Of a stretch of 50,569 nt of DNA, positions 37,465-45,834 are shown one piece after another. The position numbers and the translations under genes were made by a program. The notes beneath the pieces were generated by a model. The model made no database searches. It was not told the DNA's origin and was given only the letters and a program-made list of their open reading frames with translations. Numbering within the stretch: position 1 is the stretch's first letter; every line of letters starts with the position of its first letter. This DNA comes from an uncultured Burkholderiales bacterium (GTDB taxonomy: Bacteria; Pseudomonadota; Gammaproteobacteria; Burkholderiales; Burkholderiaceae_C): contig CALAGS010000166.1 in NCBI GenBank assembly GCA_937891665.1, forward strand, positions 1-50,569, read 5' to 3'.

Positions 37465-40071
37465 CTACAAAAATTGCTTCAAAACCCTTTGAAATTCATC
37501 AGCGGAAACTGGTTTGATGAGAAAGTCTTGCATCCCTGCTTTTTTGGCAAGCACACGGTCTTCATCCAATACGTGAGCCGTCATGGCCACGATGGGCGTC
37601 ATCTTCAAGGCTTGGGTCACTTCAATGTGCCTAATTTCGTGGGTCGCCGTTAAACCGTCCATGCCAGGCATCTGCAAATCCATCAAAATCAAATCATAGA
37701 CATTGGACTGAATTTTTTGCACGGCAGCTTCACCGTTGTCTGCAATTTCAACCGTACAGCCCAACTTCTCCAAAGTCCATCGAGCCAACTGCTGATTCAT
37801 GGGCGTGTCTTCAACGACCAATATTTTGCCCACGTGCTTGGCTTTGAAGGGGCTGGGTTTTAAAATTTCTTCTCCCACTTCATCTCGTTGCGTCAAGCTT
37901 GTAAGTGCATTCTGAATTTCAAGCCCTGTGACGGGCTTGTACAAATTCAAGACACGAACACCTAAAGTTCTAGCCAGCGCACACAAGTTTTGCACATCAT
38001 GGTTCAAGCCAAAATCTGACAACACAATCCAAGACAAACTTCGCCACTTATTGGCTTCCTGCGCCAGCAAATAAGCCGATTCAATGTAGGCCAACATGCT
38101 GTGGTCAATGAGCCACAGCGTTTGTCGATTCAGGCCTTGTTTCAACCAAGCGTCTAAACAAGACTGCAAGGCCACGGGCGTCACAATTTCGAGAGGCTTA
38201 ATTTGTTGGGCTGCCAATAAATTTCTCAGAATCTCTCTGGCAAAGGGATTGGACTCAACCAAAACAACATCCACTGAGTGCGAAATAGCACTGAAACCTT
38301 TGGTCATTTGCAGCTTAGGAATGATTTGCTTGTCCAGTAACTCTGGCGAAGGGGTTTCAAATGTGGCCGTGAAAGAAAAAGAACTGCCTTCACCCAAACG
38401 TGAGAGAACTTTCATTTCACCCTGCATCAGGTGAACCAAATTTTTTGCAATGGACAGTCCGAGGCCACTGCCACCATATTTGCGGTTCACTGAAGCGTCT
38501 GCCTGACTGAATGGCGAAAAAATAAGTTGGATTTTTTCAGCCGGAATGCCAATCCCTGTATCAGTCACCTCAAAGCCGCATACCACCTGATTTTCATTGA
38601 CTGCTTTTTTCCTAACACTCAATTTAACCCAGCCTGTATCGCTGAATTTCAAGGCGTTGCCCAATAAGTTTTGCAATACTTGTCCAAGTCTTAAGGGGTC
38701 GCCCATCAGCAATTGCGGTACATCGGGATCGATGTCCAAGTACAAATCAATTTTTTTCTGCTCTGCTTGAAATGCAAACCCTTTGAGAGCCTGCTGACAG
38801 GCCGTATGCAAATCGAACAAGGCTTTATCTAGCGTGAGACGATTGGCACCCAACCGTGTGAAATCTAGAATGTCGTCTATCAGTCTCAACAGACTTTGCG
38901 AGGCTGTTCGTGACATTTCAAGATAGTCTTTTTGCTCTGGGTTCAAGCGAGTGCCCAGTGCAAGTTCGGTCATGCCCACCATGCTGTTGATGGGCGTCCT
39001 AATTTCGTGGCTCATTTGAGCCAAGAAGGCCGATTTGGCTTGGTTGGCTGCTTCAGCTGCATCGAGCGCATTGGACATGGCTAGCCGGTCTTCTTCCCTT
39101 CGCGCCCAGATGGTCGCAACATGGCGAGTTAAAACAAAAGTGGCCAACAGCATCAAAACAGACATGCCAATGATGCCTTTGGAAGATAGCCACCACTGCC
39201 CTTCAACCCGGCTTCGTGAAATGGCTACAGCCACTGTCAAGGGCAGTTGTGCGGTGGTGCGATAGTGCACGACCAAATTTTCGCTGTTTTGTTTGGCATC
39301 TTTGAGAATGTCAATGTAGCGGCCAAAGTCTTGGTTCTTGGCAACCCCTTTGACGGCTGGCATTTCTGAAAAGACCTGGTCATGCGGAAACCATCTCTGC
39401 GAACTGCTGGCCAAAATTCGACCTGCGTAATCGAACACATAGACCGCATCACATTGATCGTCAACCGATTCTGCAAAACCAGCAATTAAATCTTGTGGGT
39501 TAATCAATATCACCCAACGCACCACCTGACCATCTGCACGTTTCATGCGCATTGACAGGGGCAAAATGGCAGTGTCATTGAAGTGATGATCGGTTTGGTC
39601 TAAGTCCATCAAATTGCGAAAGGGCTGCCAACGTCCAGCGGCTAAATCGTTTCCAACATCTCTGTCTAGTCCAAGTTGCTGCCAATTCACAGACTGATTG
39701 ACCATCCCATCCTCTGAGCTTGCCAATACCCGACCGTCTTCTGTCAGCATGGACAAAGAACGAATGAAACTGGATTTTTCAATGGCGGATTTGAGCTGAG
39801 ATTGCGTGGGCACATTTGAAGATGACCCCTGATTGGCAACTGTCATGATGGCGGAAGATGACTCTAGTGTTCGGCTCACATGATTGAACAAAATACGCGT
39901 CAACAAATCACCCCTCGCTTCCTCTCGATCAAGGGTGTCATGCCTGTCTTTCCAAAGGTAGCCGCCAGCGACCAAGGCGATAAAAACAGCGACTGCTATT
40001 CCAAATCGGTAGACGCCCTGAGAAGTTGCATTCTGGGAGAGCGGTGAACTGGAGAGTGACTTGCTTTTCAA
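37465..40071 (-). CDS. Membrane hybrid histidine kinase with two receiver-like domains
   Basis: An 868-residue two-component protein. A first membrane helix (about 27-46) is followed by a periplasmic sensor region of about 250 residues with Cache-like character, then a second helix near 300-320. The HisKA domain has the phosphorylation His (about 355) in 'FLAQMSHEIRTPINSMVGM'. HATPase_c follows, with 'QNLLGNALKFSD', 'DTGIGIPAEKI' and 'GSGLGLSIAKN'. Next comes a divergent receiver starting 'VDVVLVESNPFAREILRNLL'. Last is a canonical receiver, 'KILVVEDTPMNQQLARWTL', with Asp798 in 'LILMDLQMPGMDG'. The start lies 14 bp after the binding-protein gene, suggesting a sensor pair. The output is unknown, as no DNA-binding domain is present. 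Confidence 0.9.
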   Translation of the reverse strand: MKSKSLSSSPLSQNATSQGVYRFGIAVAVFIALVAGGYLWKDRHDTLDREEARGDLLTRILFNHVSRTLESSSAIMTVANQGSSSNVPTQSQLKSAIEKSSFIRSLSMLTEDGRVLASSEDGMVNQSVNWQQLGLDRDVGNDLAAGRWQPFRNLMDLDQTDHHFNDTAILPLSMRMKRADGQVVRWVILINPQDLIAGFAESVDDQCDAVYVFDYAGRILASSSQRWFPHDQVFSEMPAVKGVAKNQDFGRYIDILKDAKQNSENLVVHYRTTAQLPLTVAVAISRSRVEGQWWLSSKGIIGMSVLMLLATFVLTRHVATIWARREEDRLAMSNALDAAEAANQAKSAFLAQMSHEIRTPINSMVGMTELALGTRLNPEQKDYLEMSRTASQSLLRLIDDILDFTRLGANRLTLDKALFDLHTACQQALKGFAFQAEQKKIDLYLDIDPDVPQLLMGDPLRLGQVLQNLLGNALKFSDTGWVKLSVRKKAVNENQVVCGFEVTDTGIGIPAEKIQLIFSPFSQADASVNRKYGGSGLGLSIAKNLVHLMQGEMKVLSRLGEGSSFSFTATFETPSPELLDKQIIPKLQMTKGFSAISHSVDVVLVESNPFAREILRNLLAAQQIKPLEIVTPVALQSCLDAWLKQGLNRQTLWLIDHSMLAYIESAYLLAQEANKWRSLSWIVLSDFGLNHDVQNLCALARTLGVRVLNLYKPVTGLEIQNALTSLTQRDEVGEEILKPSPFKAKHVGKILVVEDTPMNQQLARWTLEKLGCTVEIADNGEAAVQKIQSNVYDLILMDLQMPGMDGLTATHEIRHIEVTQALKMTPIVAMTAHVLDEDRVLAKKAGMQDFLIKPVSADEFQRVLKQFL

Positions 40072-40084
40072 GCTGGTGTGCCCA

Positions 40085-40942
40085 TTATTTCAACAACACG
40101 ATGGGCTCAAGATTGTTTGTTTTTGCGTACTGAAGCAAGCGTCCATCCTTTTTGATCAGACTCAAAAATGCATCGACTCTCATTTGCAAACTTTGATCGC
40201 CTTTGGCAAAAGCGTAGGCGTACTCGGTGGCGGTCATGCTGCTAGGCGCCTGGATCACGGCAGCCCAATCGGTCAAGTCAATCATTCTTAAACTGTAGGG
40301 GTAGTCGGTCATGAAGGCATCGGCTCTGCCCGATAAAACCTCTTGTTCCCTGGTACCTGGGAACTGAACCCTAAGCAGTCTGGCTTTTTTCAAAGACTTT
40401 GACATGACAGATTCCATGATCGTTCCTGCAGCAACTGCAATCACGCGCCCTGATTGATCTAGGCTGTCCCAGTTTTGAAGGCCCTCTTTGTTTTTCAGGG
40501 TGACGGCAAACAAACCACTTTTGAGATAGGGCTGAGAAAACAGCAGGCGCGCCTGACGCTCTTCTGTGATGCCAATGGCGTGTGTGGCAATGTCGCAGCG
40601 GTCTTGCTCTAGGGATTCATACAGTTGCGCAAAGTTACTGTCCACATATTTCAACTTAACCCCGAGTTCCCGCGCCAAATCCTGCGTGATGGCAATGTCG
40701 ATGCCACTGAGTTCTCGGGTTTTGGGATTGCGATAACTGATGCTGTAGTACTCGGGCCATATGCAAGCACGCAATTCTTTGTTGGCCAGTACACGCTCTA
40801 ATCGAGTGGTTTGTGCCAAGGCCTGATTGGGCATCAAGACGGCAAGCGTCACAACAAGCAGGGGCAGATAGCTGAGTGACCCAATTGGCACCCAAGCCCA
40901 CAGCTTTTGAAAGCAAGAACCCAAGATTTTCAAAAAATTCAT
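40085..40942 (-). CDS. Periplasmic SBP_bac_3-type substrate-binding protein
   Basis: A 285-residue exported protein with a signal sequence (about residues 19-44) and the type 3 periplasmic binding fold used for polar amino acids. Typical segments are 'ELSGIDIAITQDLARELGVK' (about 85-104) and 'LEQDRCDIATHAIGITEERQ', then 'GRVIAVAAGTIMESVM'. Two Cys (in 'LRACIW' and 'DRCDIA') could form a disulfide. No ABC transporter genes follow; instead a hybrid kinase starts 13 bp downstream. The protein may therefore act as a ligand sensor for the kinase rather than in uptake. That role is inference from gene order. Confidence 0.88.
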   Translation of the reverse strand: MNFLKILGSCFQKLWAWVPIGSLSYLPLLVVTLAVLMPNQALAQTTRLERVLANKELRACIWPEYYSISYRNPKTRELSGIDIAITQDLARELGVKLKYVDSNFAQLYESLEQDRCDIATHAIGITEERQARLLFSQPYLKSGLFAVTLKNKEGLQNWDSLDQSGRVIAVAAGTIMESVMSKSLKKARLLRVQFPGTREQEVLSGRADAFMTDYPYSLRMIDLTDWAAVIQAPSSMTATEYAYAFAKGDQSLQMRVDAFLSLIKKDGRLLQYAKTNNLEPIVLLK

Positions 40943-41229
40943 GTAGAAGAATTCAATAGTTTTTGTATTTACTTTAAATTAAACACCAAAAAGCTCTTTA
41001 GGCCTAAATTATTCATTCTTTAGAATTAATTTGTGAGTTGACAGATTCGTGCGACAATCTGCACGTTGCCGCCTCCAGTTGCCGCAACATCAGCACTTCT
41101 GCTGGGGTTTGACCCAGGCACCCGCCTGTGGTTTCCATACCCACCTGTGAATCCCATCGGTCTTTGACTGGCGGCTGTTTCCAAACAGCCTGACAAACCG
41201 ATGCCATGCGCCGTTTTTGGTGCGCCATC
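40943..41229 (+). other. Leader and promoter region upstream of the RNA helicase
   Basis: The first 95 bases are AT-rich and should hold divergent promoters. From about 41040 the region becomes GC-richer and strongly self-complementary. CAGATT (41042-41047) pairs with AATCTG (41056-41061). CAGCA (41091-41095) pairs with TGCTG (41100-41104). GGGT and ACCC flank a TTG loop just after. A longer GGCTGTTT/AAACAGCC helix follows at 41173-41190. GTTGCCGC also occurs twice as a direct repeat. A helicase leader of this kind could be a cold-shock or autoregulatory 5' region, but no known family was recognised. Confidence 0.5.
41173..41190 (+). promoter_or_regulatory. Hairpin in the helicase mRNA leader
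   Basis: GGCTGTTT and AAACAGCC are complementary over 8 bp, separated by two bases; a 7-bp stem with a TCCA loop is the likely form. It ends 40 bp before the probable helicase start and is not followed by a T run, so it is not a terminator. Confidence 0.55.
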
Positions 41230-41233
41230 ATGA
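41201..41233 (+). CDS. Possible 10-codon leader ORF overlapping the helicase start
   Basis: An ATG at 41201 opens a reading frame of ten codons ([10 protein letters not shown]) whose TGA (41231-41233) overlaps the helicase ATG at 41230, giving an ATGA coupling. Neither start has a clear Shine-Dalgarno, so the reading could be chance. If real it would translationally couple the helicase. Confidence 0.2.
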   Translation: MPCAVFGAPS

Positions 41234-43083
41234 AATTTGAAGAATTGAATTTGGCTCCGGCCATTCTGCAGGCCGTGCAAGAGCAAGGCTACGACACTCC
41301 CACGCCCGTGCAGGCACAAGCGATTCCCATCGTCTTGGCAGGTCATGACCTGTTGGCTGGCGCACAAACTGGCACCGGCAAAACAGCCGCCTTCATGTTG
41401 CCCATCTTGCACAAACTGAGCCTTTCAGAGGCCGGTCGAAATAAATTTGGCGGCAAAGCCATTCGCGCACTGGTGCTCACGCCCACACGTGAATTAGCAG
41501 CCCAGATTGAAGAGTCCGCTAAAGATTACGGCAAATACCTCAGCCTGCAGTCCACCGTTGTGTTTGGTGGCGTTGGCATGAAACCCCAAGTAGATCGCGT
41601 CAAACGCGGCGTCGATGTCTTGGTGGCCACCCCAGGCCGCTTGCTCGACTTGCAAGGCCAAGGCCTGCTCGATTTGGCCAGCATTGAAATTTTGGTCTTG
41701 GACGAAGCCGACCGCATGCTCGACATGGGCTTTATCCATGACGTGAAAAAAATCTTGGCCTTGGTGCCCAAAGACAAACAAAGCTTGTTGTTTTCCGCCA
41801 CCTTCAGCGATGAAATTCGCGACCTGGCTGCCACGCTTTTAAAGAACCCCCAGAGCATTCAAGTCACGCCCAGCAACACCACGGTGCAACGCATTTCTCA
41901 AGTCATTCACCCAGTGGGTCGTGGCAAGAAAAAAGAAGTGTTGGTGCACATCATCAACCTGCACAACTGGAGTCAAGTTCTGGTGTTCACACGCACCAAG
42001 TTTGGCGCCAACAACGTGGCTGATTACCTGACCAAAAACGGTATCAAGTCCATGGCATTGCATGGCAACAAAAGCCAAACTGCTCGCACCCAAGCTTTGG
42101 CTGGATTCAAGAGTGGCGACATTCGCGTTTTGGTCGCTACCGACATTGCAGCCCGTGGTATTGACATTGAAGACTTGCCCCATGTCGTGAATTATGAAAT
42201 TCCCAATGTGTCTGAAGATTATGTGCACCGCATCGGCCGTACCGGTCGCGCCGGCGCTAGCGGTGAAGCGGTCAGTTTGGTGTGCTTGGACGAAGAAGGC
42301 TTCATGATGGAAATCGAGCGCTTCACCAAACAAGAAATTCCAGTCCAAATTTTGGAAGGCTTTGGACCAGAGCCGGGCGAGAAGCCTGAGCCTATTGCCA
42401 TGGGACGTCAAACTTTGTGGGGCGGTGCAGGCCGTCCACCAAGCCGTGATGTGATGCAAGCAGCAGCCAAAGCAGCACGCTCTGACATGATGCAACGCAT
42501 TCGCGAAAGCAAAGGTGCCGCTGGTGAAGGCGGTGGCGGTGGACGAGGTGGTCGCCCCAGCGGCAACGGCGGTGGTCAAGCCCGCCCTGAAGGTGGCGCC
42601 GGTCGCTCACGCAATGGCCCCCCTCCTTCACGTCGTGGTGGTCCTGCACAGGGTCCACGCACTGATCGCCAAGATCGTGGCGAAAGAAGATTTGATGGCC
42701 CCCCATCGGACCGTTTCAATGAGCGCGGCGATCGTCGCAATGACCGTCCCAATGATGGACCCAATGACCGCAACATGGACAGAGACCATGACCGCGGCCC
42801 GCGTGGCGATGAGTTGCCACGTCACATTGACCCGCTCATGACCAATCAATTTGCACGTCAAGGTGCGCCTCGCCGCAACAGCGGTGGCGGTGGCGGTCAA
42901 CCCGATCCAACTCGCACCAGCATCGACAGCTTGGCTGGCAGTGGGCGCGGCGGTCCGCGCCGTAATGGCGGCGGCGGTGGTGGTGGTGGATTTGGCGGCG
43001 GCAATGGTGGTAGCCGCCGAAGTGGTGGCGGTGGCGGTGGCTACGGTGGCGGCAATGGCGGCGGCCGATCTTTCGGTCGCTGA
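41230..43083 (+). CDS. DEAD-box ATP-dependent RNA helicase, RhlE-like
   Basis: A 617-residue RNA helicase. The core (about 1-375) has the Q motif '[20 protein letters not shown]', Walker A '[14 protein letters not shown]' (about 44-57), '[13 protein letters not shown]' (DEAD near 158), '[12 protein letters not shown]' and '[10 protein letters not shown]' (about 333-342). The last 200 residues are a tail rich in Gly, Arg and Asn, with RGG-like and GGG repeats, which should bind RNA without fixed structure. The start at 41230 fits RhlE N-termini; an in-frame ATG at 41206 would add eight residues. Such helicases act in ribosome assembly and RNA decay, often at low temperature. Confidence 0.92.
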   Translation: MKFEELNLAPAILQAVQEQGYDTPTPVQAQAIPIVLAGHDLLAGAQTGTGKTAAFMLPILHKLSLSEAGRNKFGGKAIRALVLTPTRELAAQIEESAKDYGKYLSLQSTVVFGGVGMKPQVDRVKRGVDVLVATPGRLLDLQGQGLLDLASIEILVLDEADRMLDMGFIHDVKKILALVPKDKQSLLFSATFSDEIRDLAATLLKNPQSIQVTPSNTTVQRISQVIHPVGRGKKKEVLVHIINLHNWSQVLVFTRTKFGANNVADYLTKNGIKSMALHGNKSQTARTQALAGFKSGDIRVLVATDIAARGIDIEDLPHVVNYEIPNVSEDYVHRIGRTGRAGASGEAVSLVCLDEEGFMMEIERFTKQEIPVQILEGFGPEPGEKPEPIAMGRQTLWGGAGRPPSRDVMQAAAKAARSDMMQRIRESKGAAGEGGGGGRGGRPSGNGGGQARPEGGAGRSRNGPPPSRRGGPAQGPRTDRQDRGERRFDGPPSDRFNERGDRRNDRPNDGPNDRNMDRDHDRGPRGDELPRHIDPLMTNQFARQGAPRRNSGGGGGQPDPTRTSIDSLAGSGRGGPRRNGGGGGGGGFGGGNGGSRRSGGGGGGYGGGNGGGRSFGR

Positions 43084-43094
43084 TTAGAAGTCAA

Positions 43095-43379
43095 TCAGCA
43101 ATTCGCCCGCCTGTGATCGGCAATGGCCCGATCATCGAACCTCATGTCGGGGCTGCGCAGCTCACGGTGCTTGGTCACCCTGCCGCGCATTCTGGCGCGC
43201 CACATTTTAAAAGAACGCGAACTGAGTTCGGCGCGCATGATTTTGATCACGCCGGGTTCAGTCACGCCCGTTCGTTCAAAGATCGTCTCAAAGGTGGTGC
43301 GGTCTTCCCATGCCATTTGAATCACGGCGGACACATCCCCAGGGCTGAGGGGCAATGAAGTTTCAGGTGATTTAGGCAT
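43095..43379 (-). CDS. DUF2805/TIGR03643-type small protein
   Basis: A 94-residue protein of the TIGR03643 (DUF2805) family. The segment 'VIQMAWEDRTTFETIFERTG' followed by 'EPGVIKIMRAELSSRSFKMW' suggests a helix-turn-helix-like fold. 'RMRGRVTKHR' is the conserved basic patch, as expected for nucleic-acid binding. Members of this family occur beside cryptochrome/photolyase genes. Here it is divergent from the DUF2256-photolyase operon across a 91-bp gap. A regulatory role for that operon is plausible but untested. It ends 11 bp after the helicase stop on the opposite strand. Confidence 0.83.
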   Translation of the reverse strand: MPKSPETSLPLSPGDVSAVIQMAWEDRTTFETIFERTGVTEPGVIKIMRAELSSRSFKMWRARMRGRVTKHRELRSPDMRFDDRAIADHRRANC

Positions 43380-43383
43380 GAAG

Positions 43384-43412
43384 TTGAAAAAACAAACGAG
43401 TTGATCTATGGG
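43384..43412 (+). promoter_or_regulatory. Possible sigma-70-type promoter of the photolyase operon
   Basis: TTGAAA (43384-43389) and TATGGG (43407-43412) are 17 bp apart in the gap between the DUF2805 gene and the DUF2256 gene. The -35 is near consensus but the -10 is weak. Other sigma factors, for instance one responding to light or singlet oxygen, are possible. Confidence 0.3.
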
Positions 43413-43470
43413 GTAGGGACATTATCGAGCAAGCCAGCAAACACCAGCGGCTTCCCGCCACAATAGCCCC

Positions 43471-43650
43471 ATGAAGACCTCTTTCAAAGGCAACAAACAA
43501 AGACTGCCTAGTAAACCCTGCACCGTGTGCGGGCGGGACATGACCTGGCGCAAGGCTTGGGCTAAAAATTGGGATCAGGTTTTGTATTGCTCCGATGCAT
43601 GTAGAAAGAAAAAATCTTCAGCTCCGCAAGGAAATATTCAACATGGCTAA
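43471..43650 (+). CDS. DUF2256 zinc-ribbon small protein
   Basis: A 59-residue protein too short for usual ORF cut-offs. It has the four-cysteine pattern of DUF2256: 'KPCTVCGRDMTWRKAWAKNW' then 'VLYCSDACRKKK', with Cys17, Cys20, Cys40 and Cys44. That is a likely zinc ribbon with a basic end. The family is known as a companion of cryptochrome/photolyase genes and has no established function. Its 3' end overlaps the photolyase start by 8 bases, so translation is probably coupled. A role in binding DNA or helping assemble the photolyase is speculation. Confidence 0.85.
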   Translation: MKTSFKGNKQRLPSKPCTVCGRDMTWRKAWAKNWDQVLYCSDACRKKKSSAPQGNIQHG

Positions 43651-45184
43651 ATCACTGCGTCATTTGGTTTTGATCTTGGGAGATCAACTGAACCTAGATT
43701 CAACAGCCTTGGCTGACTTTGACCCCACACAAGACATTATTTGGATGGCTGAAGTGATGGAAGAGTCAACCCATGTTGCTTCGTCCAAACAACGGAGCAC
43801 TTTGTTTCTCAGCGCCATGCGCCACTTTGCCGACGCCATCAAAGCCAAAGCATGGCCACTTGTCTACACGCAACTAAGTGATGCAGACAACACGGGCACC
43901 TTAGCGGGTGAACTCGACAAAGCCATTCAAAAAATAAGACCGCAAAAACTGCTCATGACAGCACCTGGGGAATGGCGAGTTTTGCAAAGCTTGCGAGCCA
44001 TTGCTAAAAATAATGACTTGACATTGGACGTTCGGGATGACGCGCACTTCTTTAGCACCGTGCGTGACTTTGCAGAGCACGCCAAGGGGCGTAAACAATT
44101 GCGCCAAGAGTATTTCTACCGAGAGTTGCGTCAAAAAACTGGCATCTTGATGGACGGCAAAAAACCCATCGGTGGTCAGTGGAACTTTGACGAAGAAAAT
44201 CGCGGCAGCTTTGGCAAGGCAGGCCCGGGCTTGTTGCCCAAACCTTTGCGGTTTGAACCCGACAGCATCACACAAGATGTGATGAATCTGGTCAATGAAA
44301 AACTGGCTGCAAACCCTGGCACTTTGAACAGCTTTGGCTGGCCCGTCACACGCACGCAAGCCCTTGAAGCACTTGACAGCTTCATTCAGCACCGACTGCC
44401 CTCTTTTGGCCTGTACCAAGATGCGATGTGGGAGGGTGAGGTTTGGCTGTATCACTCGCACATTGCCAGCGCCTTGAATTTGAAACTGCTCAACCCCAAA
44501 GAAGTAGTGAGTGCTGCAGAAAAAGCCTACAAACAGGGTCATGCGCCATTGCCTGCAGTGGAAGGTTTTATTCGGCAAATTTTAGGATGGCGAGAATATG
44601 TGCGCGGCATTTACTGGACACAAATGCCAGAGTATTTAGAGCGCAATGAAATGCAGGCCTCAGCACACTTGCCTGCGTTTTACTGGACGGGTGACACAGA
44701 AATGGCTTGCATGCGAGACGCCATTTCTCAAACGATGAACCACGGCTATGCCCACCACATTCAACGCTTGATGGTCACGGGTCTATATGCGCTGTTGCTG
44801 GGTGTTGTTCCTAAAGAAGTTCATGCCTGGTACTTGGGTGTTTATGTGGATGCGGTGGAATGGGTTGAACTTCCCAACACTTTGGGCATGAGCCAGTTTG
44901 CAGATGGCGGTGTGATGGCCAGCAAACCCTATGTGGCCAGCGGCAAATACATTGACCGCATGAGCAACCACTGCAAAGGCTGCCGTTTCGATCCGGGCGT
45001 TTCAGTTGGGGAGAATGCTTGCCCCTTCACCACCCTTTATTGGGACTACCTGAACCGACATGTCGATGTATTGGCCAAAAATCCTAGAATGCTAATGCAG
45101 CTTAAAAATCTCAATCGACTTTCTAATGAAGAACGAGATGCTATTGCAGCGCAAGCGAGATTACTCACCAACAGCTCTATTTGA
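43643..45184 (+). CDS. phrB: FeS-type cryptochrome/photolyase (PhrB-like, (6-4) photolyase class)
   Basis: A 513-residue member of the bacterial FeS-BCP family, whose studied members (PhrB, CryB) carry FAD, a lumazine antenna and a [4Fe-4S] cluster and repair (6-4) photoproducts. The antenna domain begins 'LRHLVLILGDQLNLDS'. The FAD-binding half has 'IRQILGWREYVRGIYW' and 'MNHGYAHHIQRLMVTG'. Four cysteines at 356, 444, 447 and 460 give spacings of 88, 3 and 13. From memory, these equal those of the cluster ligands in Agrobacterium PhrB (350, 438, 441, 454). The start at 43643 is preferred because AAGGAAA lies upstream and the upstream 16 codons belong to the DUF2256 frame. A flavin reductase follows 3 bp later. 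Confidence 0.93.
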   Translation: MAKSLRHLVLILGDQLNLDSTALADFDPTQDIIWMAEVMEESTHVASSKQRSTLFLSAMRHFADAIKAKAWPLVYTQLSDADNTGTLAGELDKAIQKIRPQKLLMTAPGEWRVLQSLRAIAKNNDLTLDVRDDAHFFSTVRDFAEHAKGRKQLRQEYFYRELRQKTGILMDGKKPIGGQWNFDEENRGSFGKAGPGLLPKPLRFEPDSITQDVMNLVNEKLAANPGTLNSFGWPVTRTQALEALDSFIQHRLPSFGLYQDAMWEGEVWLYHSHIASALNLKLLNPKEVVSAAEKAYKQGHAPLPAVEGFIRQILGWREYVRGIYWTQMPEYLERNEMQASAHLPAFYWTGDTEMACMRDAISQTMNHGYAHHIQRLMVTGLYALLLGVVPKEVHAWYLGVYVDAVEWVELPNTLGMSQFADGGVMASKPYVASGKYIDRMSNHCKGCRFDPGVSVGENACPFTTLYWDYLNRHVDVLAKNPRMLMQLKNLNRLSNEERDAIAAQARLLTNSSI

Positions 45185-45187
45185 AGT

Positions 45188-45802
45188 ATGACTTATTTTT
45201 ACGAACCCCGCCTTGGACACAATCTGCCACACGATCCCTTCAATGCCATTGTGGGTCCTCGCCCTATTGGCTGGGTCTCTTCGCAAAGTGCTGACGGCAT
45301 TCTGAATTTAGCGCCCTACAGCTTCTTCAATGCCTTCAATTACATTCCGCCGCTCATTGGCTTCTCCAGCATTGGGCGCAAAGATTCACTCAACAACATT
45401 GAAGCTACAGGCGAATTTGTATGGAACCTGGTCACGCGCCCGCAAGTTGAAGCCATGAACCAGACCTGCAAAGCGGTGCCCCCTGAAGTCAATGAGTTTG
45501 AAATCTCAGGACTGTCAACAGCTCCGTCCCGATTGGTCAAGGTGCCTCGTGTGGCCGAAAGCCCTGTGAGTTTTGAATGCCGATGCACCGAAATTTTGCA
45601 AATGAAAAATTTACAAGGCGAGTTGCTTCAAACTTGGATGGTTTTTGGTGAAGTCATTGGTGTTCACATCGATGAGAAGCTCTTGAACAATGGCATTTAC
45701 GACACAGCCAATGCACAGCATGTGCTTCGCGGTGGTGGACCTGCAGACTATTTTTCAATTGGGCCAGAACAGTTGTTCAAACTTCATCGGCCGTCAAACT
45801 GA
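45188..45802 (+). CDS. Flavin reductase family protein
   Basis: A 204-residue FMN-binding split-barrel protein. The signature 'NAIVGPRPIGWVSSQSADGI' (about residues 19-38) and 'LAPYSFFNAFNYIPPLIGFS' are typical of flavin reductase/oxidoreductases that bind FMN or FAD and use NAD(P)H. 'FVWNLVTRPQVEAMNQTC' follows. The gene starts 3 bp after the photolyase stop, so both are surely made from one mRNA. A reductase that supplies reduced flavin to, or otherwise keeps reduced, the FAD of the photolyase is a tempting guess; it is context only. Confidence 0.86.
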   Translation: MTYFYEPRLGHNLPHDPFNAIVGPRPIGWVSSQSADGILNLAPYSFFNAFNYIPPLIGFSSIGRKDSLNNIEATGEFVWNLVTRPQVEAMNQTCKAVPPEVNEFEISGLSTAPSRLVKVPRVAESPVSFECRCTEILQMKNLQGELLQTWMVFGEVIGVHIDEKLLNNGIYDTANAQHVLRGGGPADYFSIGPEQLFKLHRPSN

Positions 45803-45808
45803 ATGCCT

Positions 45809-45834
45809 CTCAAGGTGTCAGATTAATCCTTGAG
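45809..45834. terminator. Weak convergent hairpin after the flavin reductase
   Basis: CTCAAGG (45809-45815) pairs with CCTTGAG (45828-45834) around a 12-base loop, between the convergent flavin reductase and cupin genes and overlapping the cupin stop. There is no T run. It might end either transcript with Rho, so the call is low. Confidence 0.35.

Noticed and set aside
41839..42900. Long minus-strand reading frames and an alanine-rich plus frame in the helicase tail
   Set aside because: They lie in shifted frames of the Gly/Arg/Asn-rich C-terminus, show only biased composition and no family motifs.
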